Shown here piece after piece: positions 1 to 6,024 of a DNA stretch of 39,285 nucleotides; within the stretch, counting starts at the first letter, position 1; every line of letters begins with the position of its first letter. The notes under the pieces are model-generated. The model ran no database searches. It was given only the letters and a program-made list of their open reading frames with translations, and was not told the origin of the DNA. The stretch is from positions 1 to 39,285 of the forward strand of contig CAMJDL010000031.1 of the NCBI GenBank assembly GCA_946404405.1, in the 5' to 3' direction. Position numbers and translations under genes: made by a program. This DNA comes from an uncultured Prevotella sp. Lineage in GTDB: Bacteria > Bacteroidota > Bacteroidia > Bacteroidales > Bacteroidaceae.

Positions 1-57
1 TCCTATTTTATGTTAAATTATGCAGGTGCGCCATCACTTGCGAAACTTTAGTTAGAA

Positions 58-258
58 TTACTTCTTTTCGTTCCAATAGTCACGATACTTCATTGCTTCT
101 TCGTATGTGATTCCGTACTCATGGGCTTGCTTCTCGACTTGCTCTTTAGGAGCATCTTTGTCTAAGACAAGCCAGACACAACCTGCACGATGACATATCT
201 CTGTCTCTTTAGAGATAGTGAACTCTGAGTGCATCTTTTCTGTTAATTCATCAACCAT
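58..258 (-). CDS. Hypothetical 66-aa protein
   Basis: I do not recognise the family. The product is a small soluble, acidic protein without signal peptide or membrane segment, with two cysteines in a CHRAGC stretch and a charged helical C-terminal half. The frame is open up to 327, but the ATG at 258 is preferred: a perfect -7 box TACCTTTG lies at 263-270 on the same strand, only four bases before this ATG, so an upstream start could not be transcribed. The transcript would then be leaderless or nearly so. It reads away from the accessory operon that begins at 518. The gene is likely real because promoter and start fit each other; the function is unknown. Confidence 0.6.
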   Translation of the reverse strand: MVDELTEKMHSEFTISKETEICHRAGCVWLVLDKDAPKEQVEKQAHEYGITYEEAMKYRDYWNEKK

Positions 259-262
259 GGCG

Positions 263-270
263 CAAAGGTA
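263..270 (-). promoter_or_regulatory. -7 promoter box of the 66-aa gene
   Basis: TACCTTTG on the minus strand matches the Bacteroidetes -7 consensus TAnnTTTG. It ends four bases before the ATG, implying a leaderless mRNA. No good -33 TTTG is seen at the usual distance. Confidence 0.6.
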
Positions 271-416
271 GTAATAATTTTCGAATATAACGATAAAGAA
301 TGAAAAGAATTTCAAATTATGTTGCATTTGCCATTGCGATAAAGGAGTTGATGATAGTATATCTAAGTTAATGAAAGAACGGCTTGAGTTACAATCAGTT
401 AAATAAAAGTTGGTTC

Positions 417-469
417 AAGTATTTTGAAGTCTCAAAATTTGCGCATGTCAAATACTTAGAGTACGTTTG
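417..469 (+). promoter_or_regulatory. Promoter with operator-like palindromes for the accessory operon
   Basis: TTTG at 438-441 and TACGTTTG at 462-469 are separated by exactly 20 bp, matching the Bacteroidetes promoter. Two inverted repeats are nested on it: ATTTTGA (421-427) with TCAAAAT (432-438), abutting the -33 box, and AAGTATTTTGA (417-427) with TCAAATACTT (448-457), flanking the -33 box. This arrangement suggests a repressor or activator site (inference). The leader is about 40 nt and ends in AGGAGA before the ATG at 518, an unusually Shine-Dalgarno-like sequence for this window. Confidence 0.6.
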
Positions 470-517
470 CAATATCAAACAACAACAAGTTTCACTTAAT
501 TTATAGGAGAAAAGAAT

Positions 518-847
518 ATGGAAGCAACATTCAAGACCACCCTCAAGCAAGTTATGAGTCTTGCTTGGCAATTTGTAAGAAAGAACGGCTTGAGCCTCTC
601 TGATGCACTCAAGACCGCATGGCTCAACATCAAGCTAAAGGCCCAGATGAAGAAGCGTATCGTTAAGTTCTATTTCCAGAAGATTGATGGCTCGATCCGT
701 GAGGCATACGGAACCCTGAAGGAAAGCATGCTGCCGCCAACAAGTGGAAAGGGGAACCAGAACCCGACGACCCAGTGCTACTTCGACACTGAAAAGGGAG
801 AGTATCGCTGCTTTAAGAAAGCCAATCTTATCAGAATCAACCTCTAA
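518..847 (+). CDS. WYL_2 / DUF2693-like small protein
   Basis: This 109-aa protein has a basic helical N-terminus (residues 1-45) followed by a beta-rich stretch (about 48-109) that carries a charged strand, a PPTSGKGNQNP loop, an aromatic FDTEKGEYRCF segment and a final hydrophobic strand. That pattern resembles the DUF2693/WYL_2 Sm-like SH3 beta-barrel proteins common on Bacteroidetes plasmids, phages and conjugative elements. Their biochemical role is not established; nucleic-acid or ligand binding is inferred from the WYL fold. It is the first gene of a plus-strand operon, starts 49 nt after a strong -7 box, has an AGGAG motif 8 nt before ATG, and is followed 12 nt later by the sigma-like gene. 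The assignment is by eye and moderately sure. Confidence 0.6.
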   Translation: MEATFKTTLKQVMSLAWQFVRKNGLSLSDALKTAWLNIKLKAQMKKRIVKFYFQKIDGSIREAYGTLKESMLPPTSGKGNQNPTTQCYFDTEKGEYRCFKKANLIRINL

Positions 848-859
848 ACGACGGACCTC

Positions 860-1603
860 ATGAATAAAGTGTGTCAGTATACGCAGGATATGGTTCTTGT
901 TGCAACCTATCCCTCCACAAGAAAAGCCGCCTCAGCTGTCGGAATGTCCCCTACGGCAATCTCGATGAACTGCCTTGGCCGGACGCGAAAGTGCGGTGGC
1001 TTCATCTTCATCTACACTCCGAGCAAGTCTGAAGACAAGAAACTGGTGGCCGGTGGAAACAAGGACCATGCTCTCGATCTCTACAGCAGGGTCTTCGCCT
1101 ACGCTCTTTCACTAACTGGCAATAAGGATGACAGTAATGACCTCGTTCAAGACGCGTTTCTCAAGTACTACGATACAGATGTGATGGGAGAAGCTGCATA
1201 CAAGTTCCTCATGCAGACTATTAAGTACGAGTGGATGAAGGAGAAGTCAAGACGCTCCTTTACAGCTTCCATCGATGGATTCGAGTTCTGTCTATCATCC
1301 AGCGATAACGAGAGAATGGAGGAGAGGATCGAGAGGGAGCGTAGGACTGGCAGACTTCATGCAGGCATGGAGAAACTGGTTGCGGCTGCACTATCGTCCA
1401 TCAAGACCGAGAAACGGAGGAAGAAGATAAACAGAATCTTTCACTGGTATCTCCAGGGAATGAGTGCTGCAGAAGTCGGCAAGAAGATGAACATCAAAGT
1501 CCAGTCTGCCAAGCAGGAGATACTCAGTATGCGCAGGTTCGTTAGTGAAGCACTTGACATACCACTACGTGAGTTCACACAGTACAATTGCAGAATAGTA
1601 TAA
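860..1603 (+). CDS. Sigma-70-like factor with N-terminal NUMOD1-like domain
   Basis: The 247-aa protein appears to have three parts. Residues about 8-52 (from YTQDMVLVATYPSTRKAASA to GGFIFIYTP) follow the NUMOD1 pattern, a DNA-binding helix-turn-helix module best known from homing endonucleases. Residues about 68-135 look like sigma-70 region 2, with the core DDSNDLVQDAFLKYY and a following W-containing helix. Residues about 175-235 look like region 4, with the HTH core MSAAEVGKKMNIKVQSAKQE. It probably binds promoter DNA and RNA polymerase as an alternative (ECF-type) sigma factor or transcription regulator. It sits second in the operon, 12 nt after the first gene. A NUMOD1-sigma combination is uncommon as far as I know. 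The sigma-like call is fairly sure; the NUMOD1 call is by pattern. Confidence 0.6.
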   Translation: MNKVCQYTQDMVLVATYPSTRKAASAVGMSPTAISMNCLGRTRKCGGFIFIYTPSKSEDKKLVAGGNKDHALDLYSRVFAYALSLTGNKDDSNDLVQDAFLKYYDTDVMGEAAYKFLMQTIKYEWMKEKSRRSFTASIDGFEFCLSSSDNERMEERIERERRTGRLHAGMEKLVAAALSSIKTEKRRKKINRIFHWYLQGMSAAEVGKKMNIKVQSAKQEILSMRRFVSEALDIPLREFTQYNCRIV

Positions 1604-1615
1604 ACGGAAAGAAAA

Positions 1616-1726
1616 ATGGATACAAGAAACATTCAGCATGGCACATCCAGCCTCATCACGGGGATCAGAAAGATTTATCATTCATATATTAAGACGCGCA
1701 AGAGAGTAACATTAAGAAACAATTAA
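1616..1726 (+). CDS. Possible 36-aa basic small ORF
   Basis: A 36-codon frame starts with ATG 12 nt after the sigma-like gene, the same spacing as between the two genes before it, and is preceded by a purine-rich ACGGAAAGAAAA stretch. The predicted peptide is basic and rich in Arg, Lys and Thr, without recognisable motif. Spacing is the only argument for it; the frame could be incidental sequence ahead of the structured spacer. Confidence 0.3.
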   Translation: MDTRNIQHGTSSLITGIRKIYHSYIKTRKRVTLRNN

Positions 1727-1740
1727 GAGCAATGAGTTGT

Positions 1741-1794
1741 CTGGCAGGAGCAGGCCTTAGCAGCGATACCAAAGGCGAGGCAAAGCCCTGCCGG
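1741..1794 (+). other. Structured intercistronic segment
   Basis: Within a 108-nt gap of the accessory operon an outer stem pairs CTGGCAGG (1741-1748) with CCTGCCGG (1787-1794; one G-U), and an inner stem pairs GCCTT (1754-1758) with AAGGC (1772-1776) around a 13-nt loop. There is no U-run directly after the stem, so a simple terminator is less likely. It could be an mRNA processing site, a regulatory element or a small RNA. Confidence 0.4.
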
Positions 1795-1833
1795 ACTTTA
1801 AAAAGATTAGGTTTAATTTAAACAGTTTCAAGT

Positions 1834-2118
1834 ATGTCACAACAAACAGGAAATTGGTATCAGCTCCCAGAGTATCTGACCGATATCTTCGATCAGGTCT
1901 CAAAACTGAATGCAACGATGTTAGAAGTTCGTGGTGCGGAGTTAAAAAGGCTGCTCAATAGTGGTATAGCACTACATGACTTAGATGCCAAGTCCCTTAT
2001 GGAAGACTTCGATAAGGCTGCTGATAGCATTAGCTCTGCAATAGGCAACCTTGCAGACTATACTGGTACGATAACAAGGGCTACAATGTTTCAGAATGTA
2101 AAGGAGGGCGTAGTATGA
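1834..2118 (+). CDS. Hypothetical 94-aa helical protein
   Basis: I do not recognise the family. The protein is predicted to be largely alpha-helical, with regularly spaced hydrophobics (for example FDQVSKLNATMLEVRGAELK and later FDKAADSISSAIGNLADY) that suggest a helical bundle or coiled coil. It is acidic, soluble and has no signal peptide. Its stop overlaps the start of the next gene (ATGA-type overlap at 2115-2118), which implies translational coupling and perhaps a two-protein complex (inference). It follows the structured spacer in the accessory operon. Confidence 0.55.
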   Translation: MSQQTGNWYQLPEYLTDIFDQVSKLNATMLEVRGAELKRLLNSGIALHDLDAKSLMEDFDKAADSISSAIGNLADYTGTITRATMFQNVKEGVV

Positions 2119-2345
2119 AGAAAGTAATGGTTACAGATCAGGTGGCAGACTTGATTTCCAAGGTTCAGACAGATTCTGGACTCCTTGAACAAAAAGCATT
2201 TATCTGCGATGCTATTACAGCTTCCGTAAAGCAGATGTCACAAAGTGAGAACTATTCGGAAAACGACTTCATGCCATTACAGGCTCTGAATAACTACAAG
2301 GAACTTATGGAAGAACTTGCGAAGTCAGAAGACTCTTATTCCTGA
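2115..2345 (+). CDS. Hypothetical 76-aa protein
   Basis: Unrecognised small, acidic, helical protein encoded with a 4-base overlap after the 94-aa gene. Residues 1-20 contain a VTDQVADLISKVQTDSG helix and the C-terminus is strongly acidic and Ser-rich. There is no signal peptide, membrane segment or metal site. The spacing to the following HTH gene is 8 nt, so it belongs to the same transcription unit. Its size and position suggest an accessory element gene rather than a housekeeping one; function is unknown. Confidence 0.5.
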   Translation: MKKVMVTDQVADLISKVQTDSGLLEQKAFICDAITASVKQMSQSENYSENDFMPLQALNNYKELMEELAKSEDSYS

Positions 2346-2353
2346 ATAATGCT

Positions 2354-2551
2354 ATGGTAAACGAAGAACCAGTAGTATGTCTGTCTGCCAGATATACCAT
2401 CGCACAGACGGCGAAGCTTCTCGGCATGTCACGGAACACGATAAGGAAGTATACCGAAATCGGAGAATTGAAGTCGATTACGCACAAGAGTACAGGCAAG
2501 ACCCTCTATGAAGGTATATCAATCCTGAAGTTCTGGAGAACGAAAGCATAG
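2354..2551 (+). CDS. Helix-turn-helix (excisionase/MerR-type) protein
   Basis: The 65-aa product is essentially one HTH domain: YTIAQTAKLLGMSRNTIRKY (residues about 14-33) gives the two helices, followed by a wing-like segment with GELKSITHKSTGKTLYEG and a final ILKFW helix. This is the HTH_17/excisionase-type arrangement found in recombination directionality factors and small repressors of Bacteroidetes mobile elements. It is the last gene of the accessory operon, 8 nt after the preceding gene and just before a terminator. It may regulate the palindromic promoter at 417-469, or be a leftover excisionase; no integrase is visible in the window, so the latter cannot be shown. Confidence 0.65.
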   Translation: MVNEEPVVCLSARYTIAQTAKLLGMSRNTIRKYTEIGELKSITHKSTGKTLYEGISILKFWRTKA

Positions 2552-2555
2552 ATCA

Positions 2556-2629
2556 TGCCCCTGCATTCCATCGGCAATATTGTTGTTTGATTTAAGTTGC
2601 TTCTATGATGGAAATGGCGGGGGCTTTTT
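2556..2629 (+). terminator. Terminator of the accessory operon
   Basis: GCCCC (2557-2561) and CATTCCATC (2564-2572) pair with GATGGAAATG (2607-2616) and the GGGGGC block (2619-2624), with small bulges; T5 follows at 2625-2629. A long imperfect hairpin plus U-run directly downstream of the HTH gene. Confidence 0.6.
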
Positions 2630-2691
2630 GTACCCCAAAATGACCTATCCAAACACTATCACGGGAAAATACGGGAATTTTTAAAACTAAT

Positions 2692-2729
2692 AAATGCCAA
2701 CTCGTTGATAATCAACAGAATTGGCATTT
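2692..2729 (-). terminator. Hairpin downstream of tRNA-His
   Basis: AAATGCCAA (2692-2700) and TTGGCATTT (2721-2729) form a perfect 9-bp stem; inside it GTTGA/TCAAC forms a second short stem. It starts 8 nt after the 3' end of the tRNA on the minus strand and probably ends its transcript. A role as an attachment site was considered but is unsupported. Confidence 0.5.
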
Positions 2730-2736
2730 GATTTTG

Positions 2737-2811
2737 GGTGCCCGGACGGACTCGAACCGTCGACATTCAGAACCACAATCTGACGCTCTAACCAACTGAA
2801 CTACGGGCACC
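2737..2811 (-). tRNA. tRNA-His (GTG)
   Basis: Reading the minus strand, the acceptor GTGCCCG pairs with CGGGCAC, the D arm carries the GTTCAGTTGGTTAGAGC pattern, the anticodon stem TCAGA/TCTGA encloses loop TTGTGGT with anticodon GTG, and the T arm is GACGG-TTCGAGT-CCGTC. The extra G(-1) opposite C73 that marks histidine tRNAs is encoded at both ends (2811 and 2737). The 3' CCA is not encoded. The accessory operon lies on the 3' side of this tRNA, a common integration position, but no repeated tRNA end was found. Confidence 0.95.
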
Positions 2812-2862
2812 ATGTGAATGATCACTGCATCACCTTGACTCTCGTTTTCGGTTTTGCGGGTG

Positions 2863-2902
2863 CAAAGGTACGCATTTTCTTTGATACTGCCAAATATTTG
2901 GC
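2863..2902 (-). promoter_or_regulatory. Promoter of tRNA-His with palindrome over -33 box
   Basis: Minus strand TTTG (2891-2894) and TACCTTTG (2863-2870) are 20 bp apart, a canonical promoter. The -33 box lies inside a perfect 14-bp palindrome GCCAAATATTTGGC (2889-2902). Confidence 0.7.
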
Positions 2903-2933
2903 GCGTTTTTTTGCAGTTTTTTTTAAATAGGAG

Positions 2934-2965
2934 AAAAAAAGAGGCGCTCCATCACGGAGAGCCTC
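2934..2965 (-). terminator. Terminator after secG
   Basis: On the minus strand GAGGCTCTCC (2965-2956) pairs with GGAGCGCCTC (2950-2941) with one mismatch, and a run of seven T follows (A-run at 2934-2940 on the plus strand). This ends the sigma-54/lptE/secG operon. Confidence 0.75.
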
Positions 2966-3003
2966 CCTCGAAAAAAATTGTTTTTTATGAGTTTAAAAAG
3001 ATT

Positions 3004-3369
3004 TTACTTCTTTGTAGAATCTGTAGCAGCAGGTGTTGCTGCAGGAGCAGCAGCGTCGTTCTGCTGGCTGGCACCAAAGCCAGGAAGATTGTTAGGATTG
3101 GTGACGGGGTTCTCGATGTTCTCCATCACTGAGCTGTCGGTAGCCGTTGTGGGAGCTACCCATGCGCAAACGACACTGATGATAACCATAGCAGCAGCGA
3201 GGCTCCATGTGGCTTTCTCGATGAAGTCAGTGGTCTTGCGAACACCACCAATCTGGTTGTAAGATGCGAAGCTTGAAGACAAGCCACCACCCTTAGACTC
3301 TTGAATCAGCACGATACCAATCATCAGTACGGCTGCAATCACAATAAGAATTACAAATAATGTGTACAT
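3004..3369 (-). CDS. secG: Preprotein translocase subunit SecG
   Basis: SecG is the small accessory inner-membrane subunit of the SecYEG channel and assists SecA-driven export. The 121-aa protein shows the SecG hallmark: an N-terminal membrane helix (residues 2-22), the conserved LIQESKGGGLSSSF loop, then a second helix around residues 55-72 (WSLAAAMVIISVVCAWV). The C-terminal 45 residues are Ala/Pro/Thr-rich low complexity, as in other Bacteroidetes homologues. It is the last gene of a four-gene minus-strand operon, 18 nt after the preceding stop, with two TTTTGAA heptamers in the spacer. A terminator follows at 2934-2965. Confidence 0.92.
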   Translation of the reverse strand: MYTLFVILIVIAAVLMIGIVLIQESKGGGLSSSFASYNQIGGVRKTTDFIEKATWSLAAAMVIISVVCAWVAPTTATDSSVMENIENPVTNPNNLPGFGASQQNDAAAPAATPAATDSTKK

Positions 3370-3387
3370 AATGTTTTGAATTTTGAA

Positions 3388-4158
3388 TTATTTAATTTTT
3401 GAATTATTCTTGCTGTTTATTATTAATTTCTCTAAGAATCGAATCTGGTCGGCAAAATAGGCGTTCTTCTTAGGATAGTGTTCCGAGAGTCGCGTAATGA
3501 TGTCGAGTGCGCGCTGATAGCGTCCCTGCTTGATGTAGATGCGTGCCAGCGTCTCGGTGAAGTATTCCTCTTCGCCCTCTTCTTCGTGGTCGTGGTCGCT
3601 GTCTGACGGCTCTTCTTCGGGCAGGTCGAGCATGATACGTCCCTTTTCCTGTTCCAAGAACGTGTCGATGAGGTCTTGTCCCTTCATCTGTGGTGCAGAC
3701 TGGGCGTTGTCGTGTTCGTCTTCGGTAGCCAGCAGGTAGGCCACATAGTCGACTGCAGCATCGGCAGGCGTAGGCTTGCGCTTTGGCTTCTCGTCGGTCG
3801 GCTCGTCCTGCGGTATGGAGTCGAGGAACGTGTCGATGAGGTCGATGGTGCGGCTGGGAGTACTGGCTGGACTAGTAGAACTAGCTGGACTAGTTTGACT
3901 AGTGTTACCAGACAGCTGTTGGCGCAACTGATAGTGGGCAGCCTCAATCATCTGGAAGATGGTGTGGCGGTCGGTGATGTAGACGGCGGCACGACGCAAT
4001 TCCTCGTCGAAGGCGGGGTCGTGGAGCAGGTACAGGTTCTGCAGCATGAGCAGGCGGGCCGTCTGGAAATACGGATACAATGCCAGCATGGAGCGCAATT
4101 CGTAGAGCGTATCGCGATCCATCCGTTCCGGGTGATTGATGAGTTCCGTTATTTCCAT
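3388..4158 (-). CDS. Conserved Bacteroidales helical-repeat protein
   Basis: The 256-aa protein has an N-terminal helical region (residues 1-85, with RSMLALYPYFQTARLLMLQN), a long low-complexity linker (about 90-190) rich in Thr, Ser, Pro, Asp and Glu, and a C-terminal TPR-like helix pair (ETLARIYIKQGRYQRALDII, near 210-230). It is probably a cytoplasmic TPR-type scaffold; I know of no biochemical function. The TSQTSPASSTSPASTP part of the linker is encoded by a degenerate 9-bp repeat. The frame extends to a GTG at 4170, but the ATG at 4158 is preferred because the upstream bases are a heptamer repeat (4164-4184) resembling those before other starts here. It is third in the operon between lptE and secG. 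Confidence 0.8.
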   Translation of the reverse strand: MEITELINHPERMDRDTLYELRSMLALYPYFQTARLLMLQNLYLLHDPAFDEELRRAAVYITDRHTIFQMIEAAHYQLRQQLSGNTSQTSPASSTSPASTPSRTIDLIDTFLDSIPQDEPTDEKPKRKPTPADAAVDYVAYLLATEDEHDNAQSAPQMKGQDLIDTFLEQEKGRIMLDLPEEEPSDSDHDHEEEGEEEYFTETLARIYIKQGRYQRALDIITRLSEHYPKKNAYFADQIRFLEKLIINSKNNSKIK

Positions 4159-4163
4159 ATTAC

Positions 4164-4184
4164 TATTCACTTTTCACTATTCAC
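4164..4184 (-). repeat. Heptamer repeat (3 units) before a start codon
   Basis: TATTCAC, TTTTCAC, TATTCAC in tandem (GTGAATA-type in the sense of the operon), five bases upstream of the ATG at 4158. The same unit family occurs at 18191 and 22307. Confidence 0.8.
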
Positions 4185-4195
4185 TAGCCCAGCGC

Positions 4196-4714
4196 CTACC
4201 AGTTTGCTACTGTTGCATTAAATATCTGATCACAGATGTCCTTCACCATGAGGGTTACCAACTCTTCCTGTACGGACTGCAGCGACTGCGTCGTTTCGTA
4301 GGACTGGCTGGCAGTGAACGACTTCTCGAAATCTTCCGCATGGTTGACATTATTCGTGAAGCGCACATTGACAGTCATCGAGAGCTCCGTCTGAGCCGAG
4401 TAGCCCTCGGACGATACCGACTTGTTGCGTTGCTGGTACTGCGTAATCTCGCCCTCTATCTTCAGGTCGCCGTTACGCTTCACCTGAGAGAGGCGTGTGC
4501 TGCGACTATAGATGTCCTTCAACTCGTTGTTGAACATCGGACCCATAGGACTCCATACATAGCTGGAACGAATAGGGAAGTCGTTAATCTGGATGGTCTT
4601 CGTCTTGGTGTAGTCGATGCTGGCACCGTTGAACTTATAGCTCACGGAGCAACTCGATAGCATCATGACGAGGACGATGCAGACGACGGTTCCTATCTTA
4701 TTTGTCCAGTCCAT
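4196..4714 (-). CDS. lptE: LPS-assembly lipoprotein LptE
   Basis: LptE is an outer-membrane lipoprotein that plugs and assists LptD in placing lipopolysaccharide at the cell surface. The 172-aa product has a signal peptide with a lipobox (MMLSSC, Cys about residue 22), then the family pattern YKFNGASIDYTKTKTIQIND, a FNNELKD helix, and strands around GEITQYQ and the SMTVNVRFTN segment. Length and layout match the Bacteroidetes LptE family. It overlaps the end of the sigma-54-type activator gene by 17 bp (4698-4714), so the two are translationally linked. The linkage activator-lptE-TPR protein-secG groups envelope biogenesis functions. Confidence 0.88.
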   Translation of the reverse strand: MDWTNKIGTVVCIVLVMMLSSCSVSYKFNGASIDYTKTKTIQINDFPIRSSYVWSPMGPMFNNELKDIYSRSTRLSQVKRNGDLKIEGEITQYQQRNKSVSSEGYSAQTELSMTVNVRFTNNVNHAEDFEKSFTASQSYETTQSLQSVQEELVTLMVKDICDQIFNATVANW

Positions 4715-5969
4715 ATTGTTTCAGTCTTCTATATAAGGTGCGGTCGCTGATGCCCATTTCCTGAGCAGCTTTTTTGCGGTTGCCACCATTGCGGTTGAGT
4801 GCCTTCTCGAGTGCCTGACGACTCCAGTCGTTGACGTTCAGATTCTCTGGTTCCGGCTCTACATACTCTTCGGCCTCGGCATCCTCCGAAACATTAAACG
4901 TTGAACGTTGAACGTTGAACGTTGCCTCCTGACCGTTGAACGCCGGCTGTTGTACTTTGTAGCCTGCCGGTGCCAGCTGTGTGGATGGCAATGGTGTTAC
5001 TGGCGTTACTGGCGCAGAACCCTGTACGTCCTCAATCTGCTTCTTCAGCGTGCTCATCTCGTGGCGCATCTCGTTGACGTTGCTGCGTAACTCGAACAGA
5101 ATCTTATACAGTATCTCGCGCTCGTTTTCGAACGAGTGGTCGCCTTCCTTGTGAATGGTTGCCAACTGCGTGGTCTCCTGATCCTGCGGAATGAACTGCG
5201 ACAGAATCTGTGGGGTAATCATGCGGTCAGCACTGAGAATAGAGAGCTGTTCAGTAATGCTCTTCAGCTGGCGGATATTGCCTGGCCACTTATAGCGCAT
5301 CAGCATCTGCTTGGCCTCGTCGGTCAGCACCACCTTGTCCATGCGGTATTTCTCGGCCATCTGCATGGCAAAGAGACGGAACAGCAACACGATGTCCTCG
5401 CCACGATCGCGCAGGGCGGGCATCTGTATCTGCACCTGATTCAGACGGTAGTAGAGGTCTTCGCGAAAACGGCCTTCGCTGATGGCTTTTTGAATGTTGA
5501 CATTCGTAGCAGCCACGATGCGGACGTCCGTCTTGCGAATCTCCGTACCACCCACAGGAATATATTCGCCATTCTCCAGCACACGCAGCAGACGGGCTTG
5601 TGTGGCCATAGGCAGTTCGCCAACCTCGTCGAGGAACAGCGTTCCCTTGTTGGCCACGCCAAAATAACCCTGCGAGTCGTTGATGGCACCCGTAAACGAA
5701 CCCTTCACATGTCCGAAGAGTTCAGAATCGATGGTACCTTCAGGAATGGCGCCACAGTTGATGGCAAAATACTTTTCGCGACGACGTGGGGAGTTGTCGT
5801 GAATGATGCGTGGCAGGATGTCCTTACCTACGCCGCTCTCACCGATTATCAGCACACTAAGGTCAATGGGCGACACCTTGAGGGCGACGTCCAGCGCGTT
5901 GTTCAGAGCCTCGCAGTTGCCTACGATGTTGTAACGCTGTTTGATGTTCTGAAGTTCGGTAGTCTTCAT
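4698..5969 (-). CDS. Sigma-54-interacting AAA+ transcriptional activator
   Basis: Enhancer-binding protein that would use ATP to open sigma-54 promoters. The 423 residues start directly with the AAA+ domain: Walker A GESGVGKD (43-50), the sigma-54 contact loop GSFTGA (90-95; the usual first Ala is Ser), Walker B LFLDEVGEL (111-119) and an arginine-rich VRIVAATN sensor region. No receiver, GAF or PAS domain is present, so control may be at the level of expression or by a partner. After a flexible linker the Fis-type HTH occupies the last 28 residues. Within the linker, codons about 349-358 are built from four perfect AACGTTG heptamers, a potential frameshift site. First gene of the operon; -7 box at 5979-5986. 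Confidence 0.92.
   Translation of the reverse strand: MKTTELQNIKQRYNIVGNCEALNNALDVALKVSPIDLSVLIIGESGVGKDILPRIIHDNSPRRREKYFAINCGAIPEGTIDSELFGHVKGSFTGAINDSQGYFGVANKGTLFLDEVGELPMATQARLLRVLENGEYIPVGGTEIRKTDVRIVAATNVNIQKAISEGRFREDLYYRLNQVQIQMPALRDRGEDIVLLFRLFAMQMAEKYRMDKVVLTDEAKQMLMRYKWPGNIRQLKSITEQLSILSADRMITPQILSQFIPQDQETTQLATIHKEGDHSFENEREILYKILFELRSNVNEMRHEMSTLKKQIEDVQGSAPVTPVTPLPSTQLAPAGYKVQQPAFNGQEATFNVQRSTFNVSEDAEAEEYVEPEPENLNVNDWSRQALEKALNRNGGNRKKAAQEMGISDRTLYRRLKQYGLDK
4897..4924 (-). repeat. Heptamer repeat (AACGTTG)x4 inside a coding sequence
   Basis: Four perfect tandem copies of a 7-bp unit inside the linker of the sigma-54-type activator, with degenerate copies on both flanks. Because 7 is not a multiple of 3, gain or loss of one unit would shift the reading frame and remove the Fis-type HTH. 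Confidence 0.9.
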
Positions 5970-5978
5970 TTAGCGGGC

Positions 5979-5986
5979 AAAGGTAC
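5979..5986 (-). promoter_or_regulatory. -7 box of the activator-lptE-secG operon
   Basis: TACCTTTG on the minus strand, 9 bases before the ATG at 5969; very short leader. The -33 region is weak. Confidence 0.55.
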
Positions 5987-6024
5987 AAAGAAAATCTGAC
6001 ATAATGGCACACTTTTGGCAGAAT

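Noticed and set aside
2630..2760. Attachment site in the 3' end of tRNA-His
   Set aside because: No direct copy of the tRNA 3' end was found in 1-2640; the CCCAAAAT-like bases near 2633 are inverted relative to the tRNA flank, and no integrase is present.
2978..3262. Plus-strand ORF opposite secG
   Set aside because: It mirrors the secG coding region and terminator; SecG motifs on the minus strand are unambiguous.
5136..5999. Long plus-strand open frame (287 codons) opposite the sigma-54-type activator
   Set aside because: It is antisense to a gene with complete AAA+ motifs and has no protein-like motifs or promoter; the same applies to the long frames opposite the fucosidase (27020-27985) and cysE (14365-15213).
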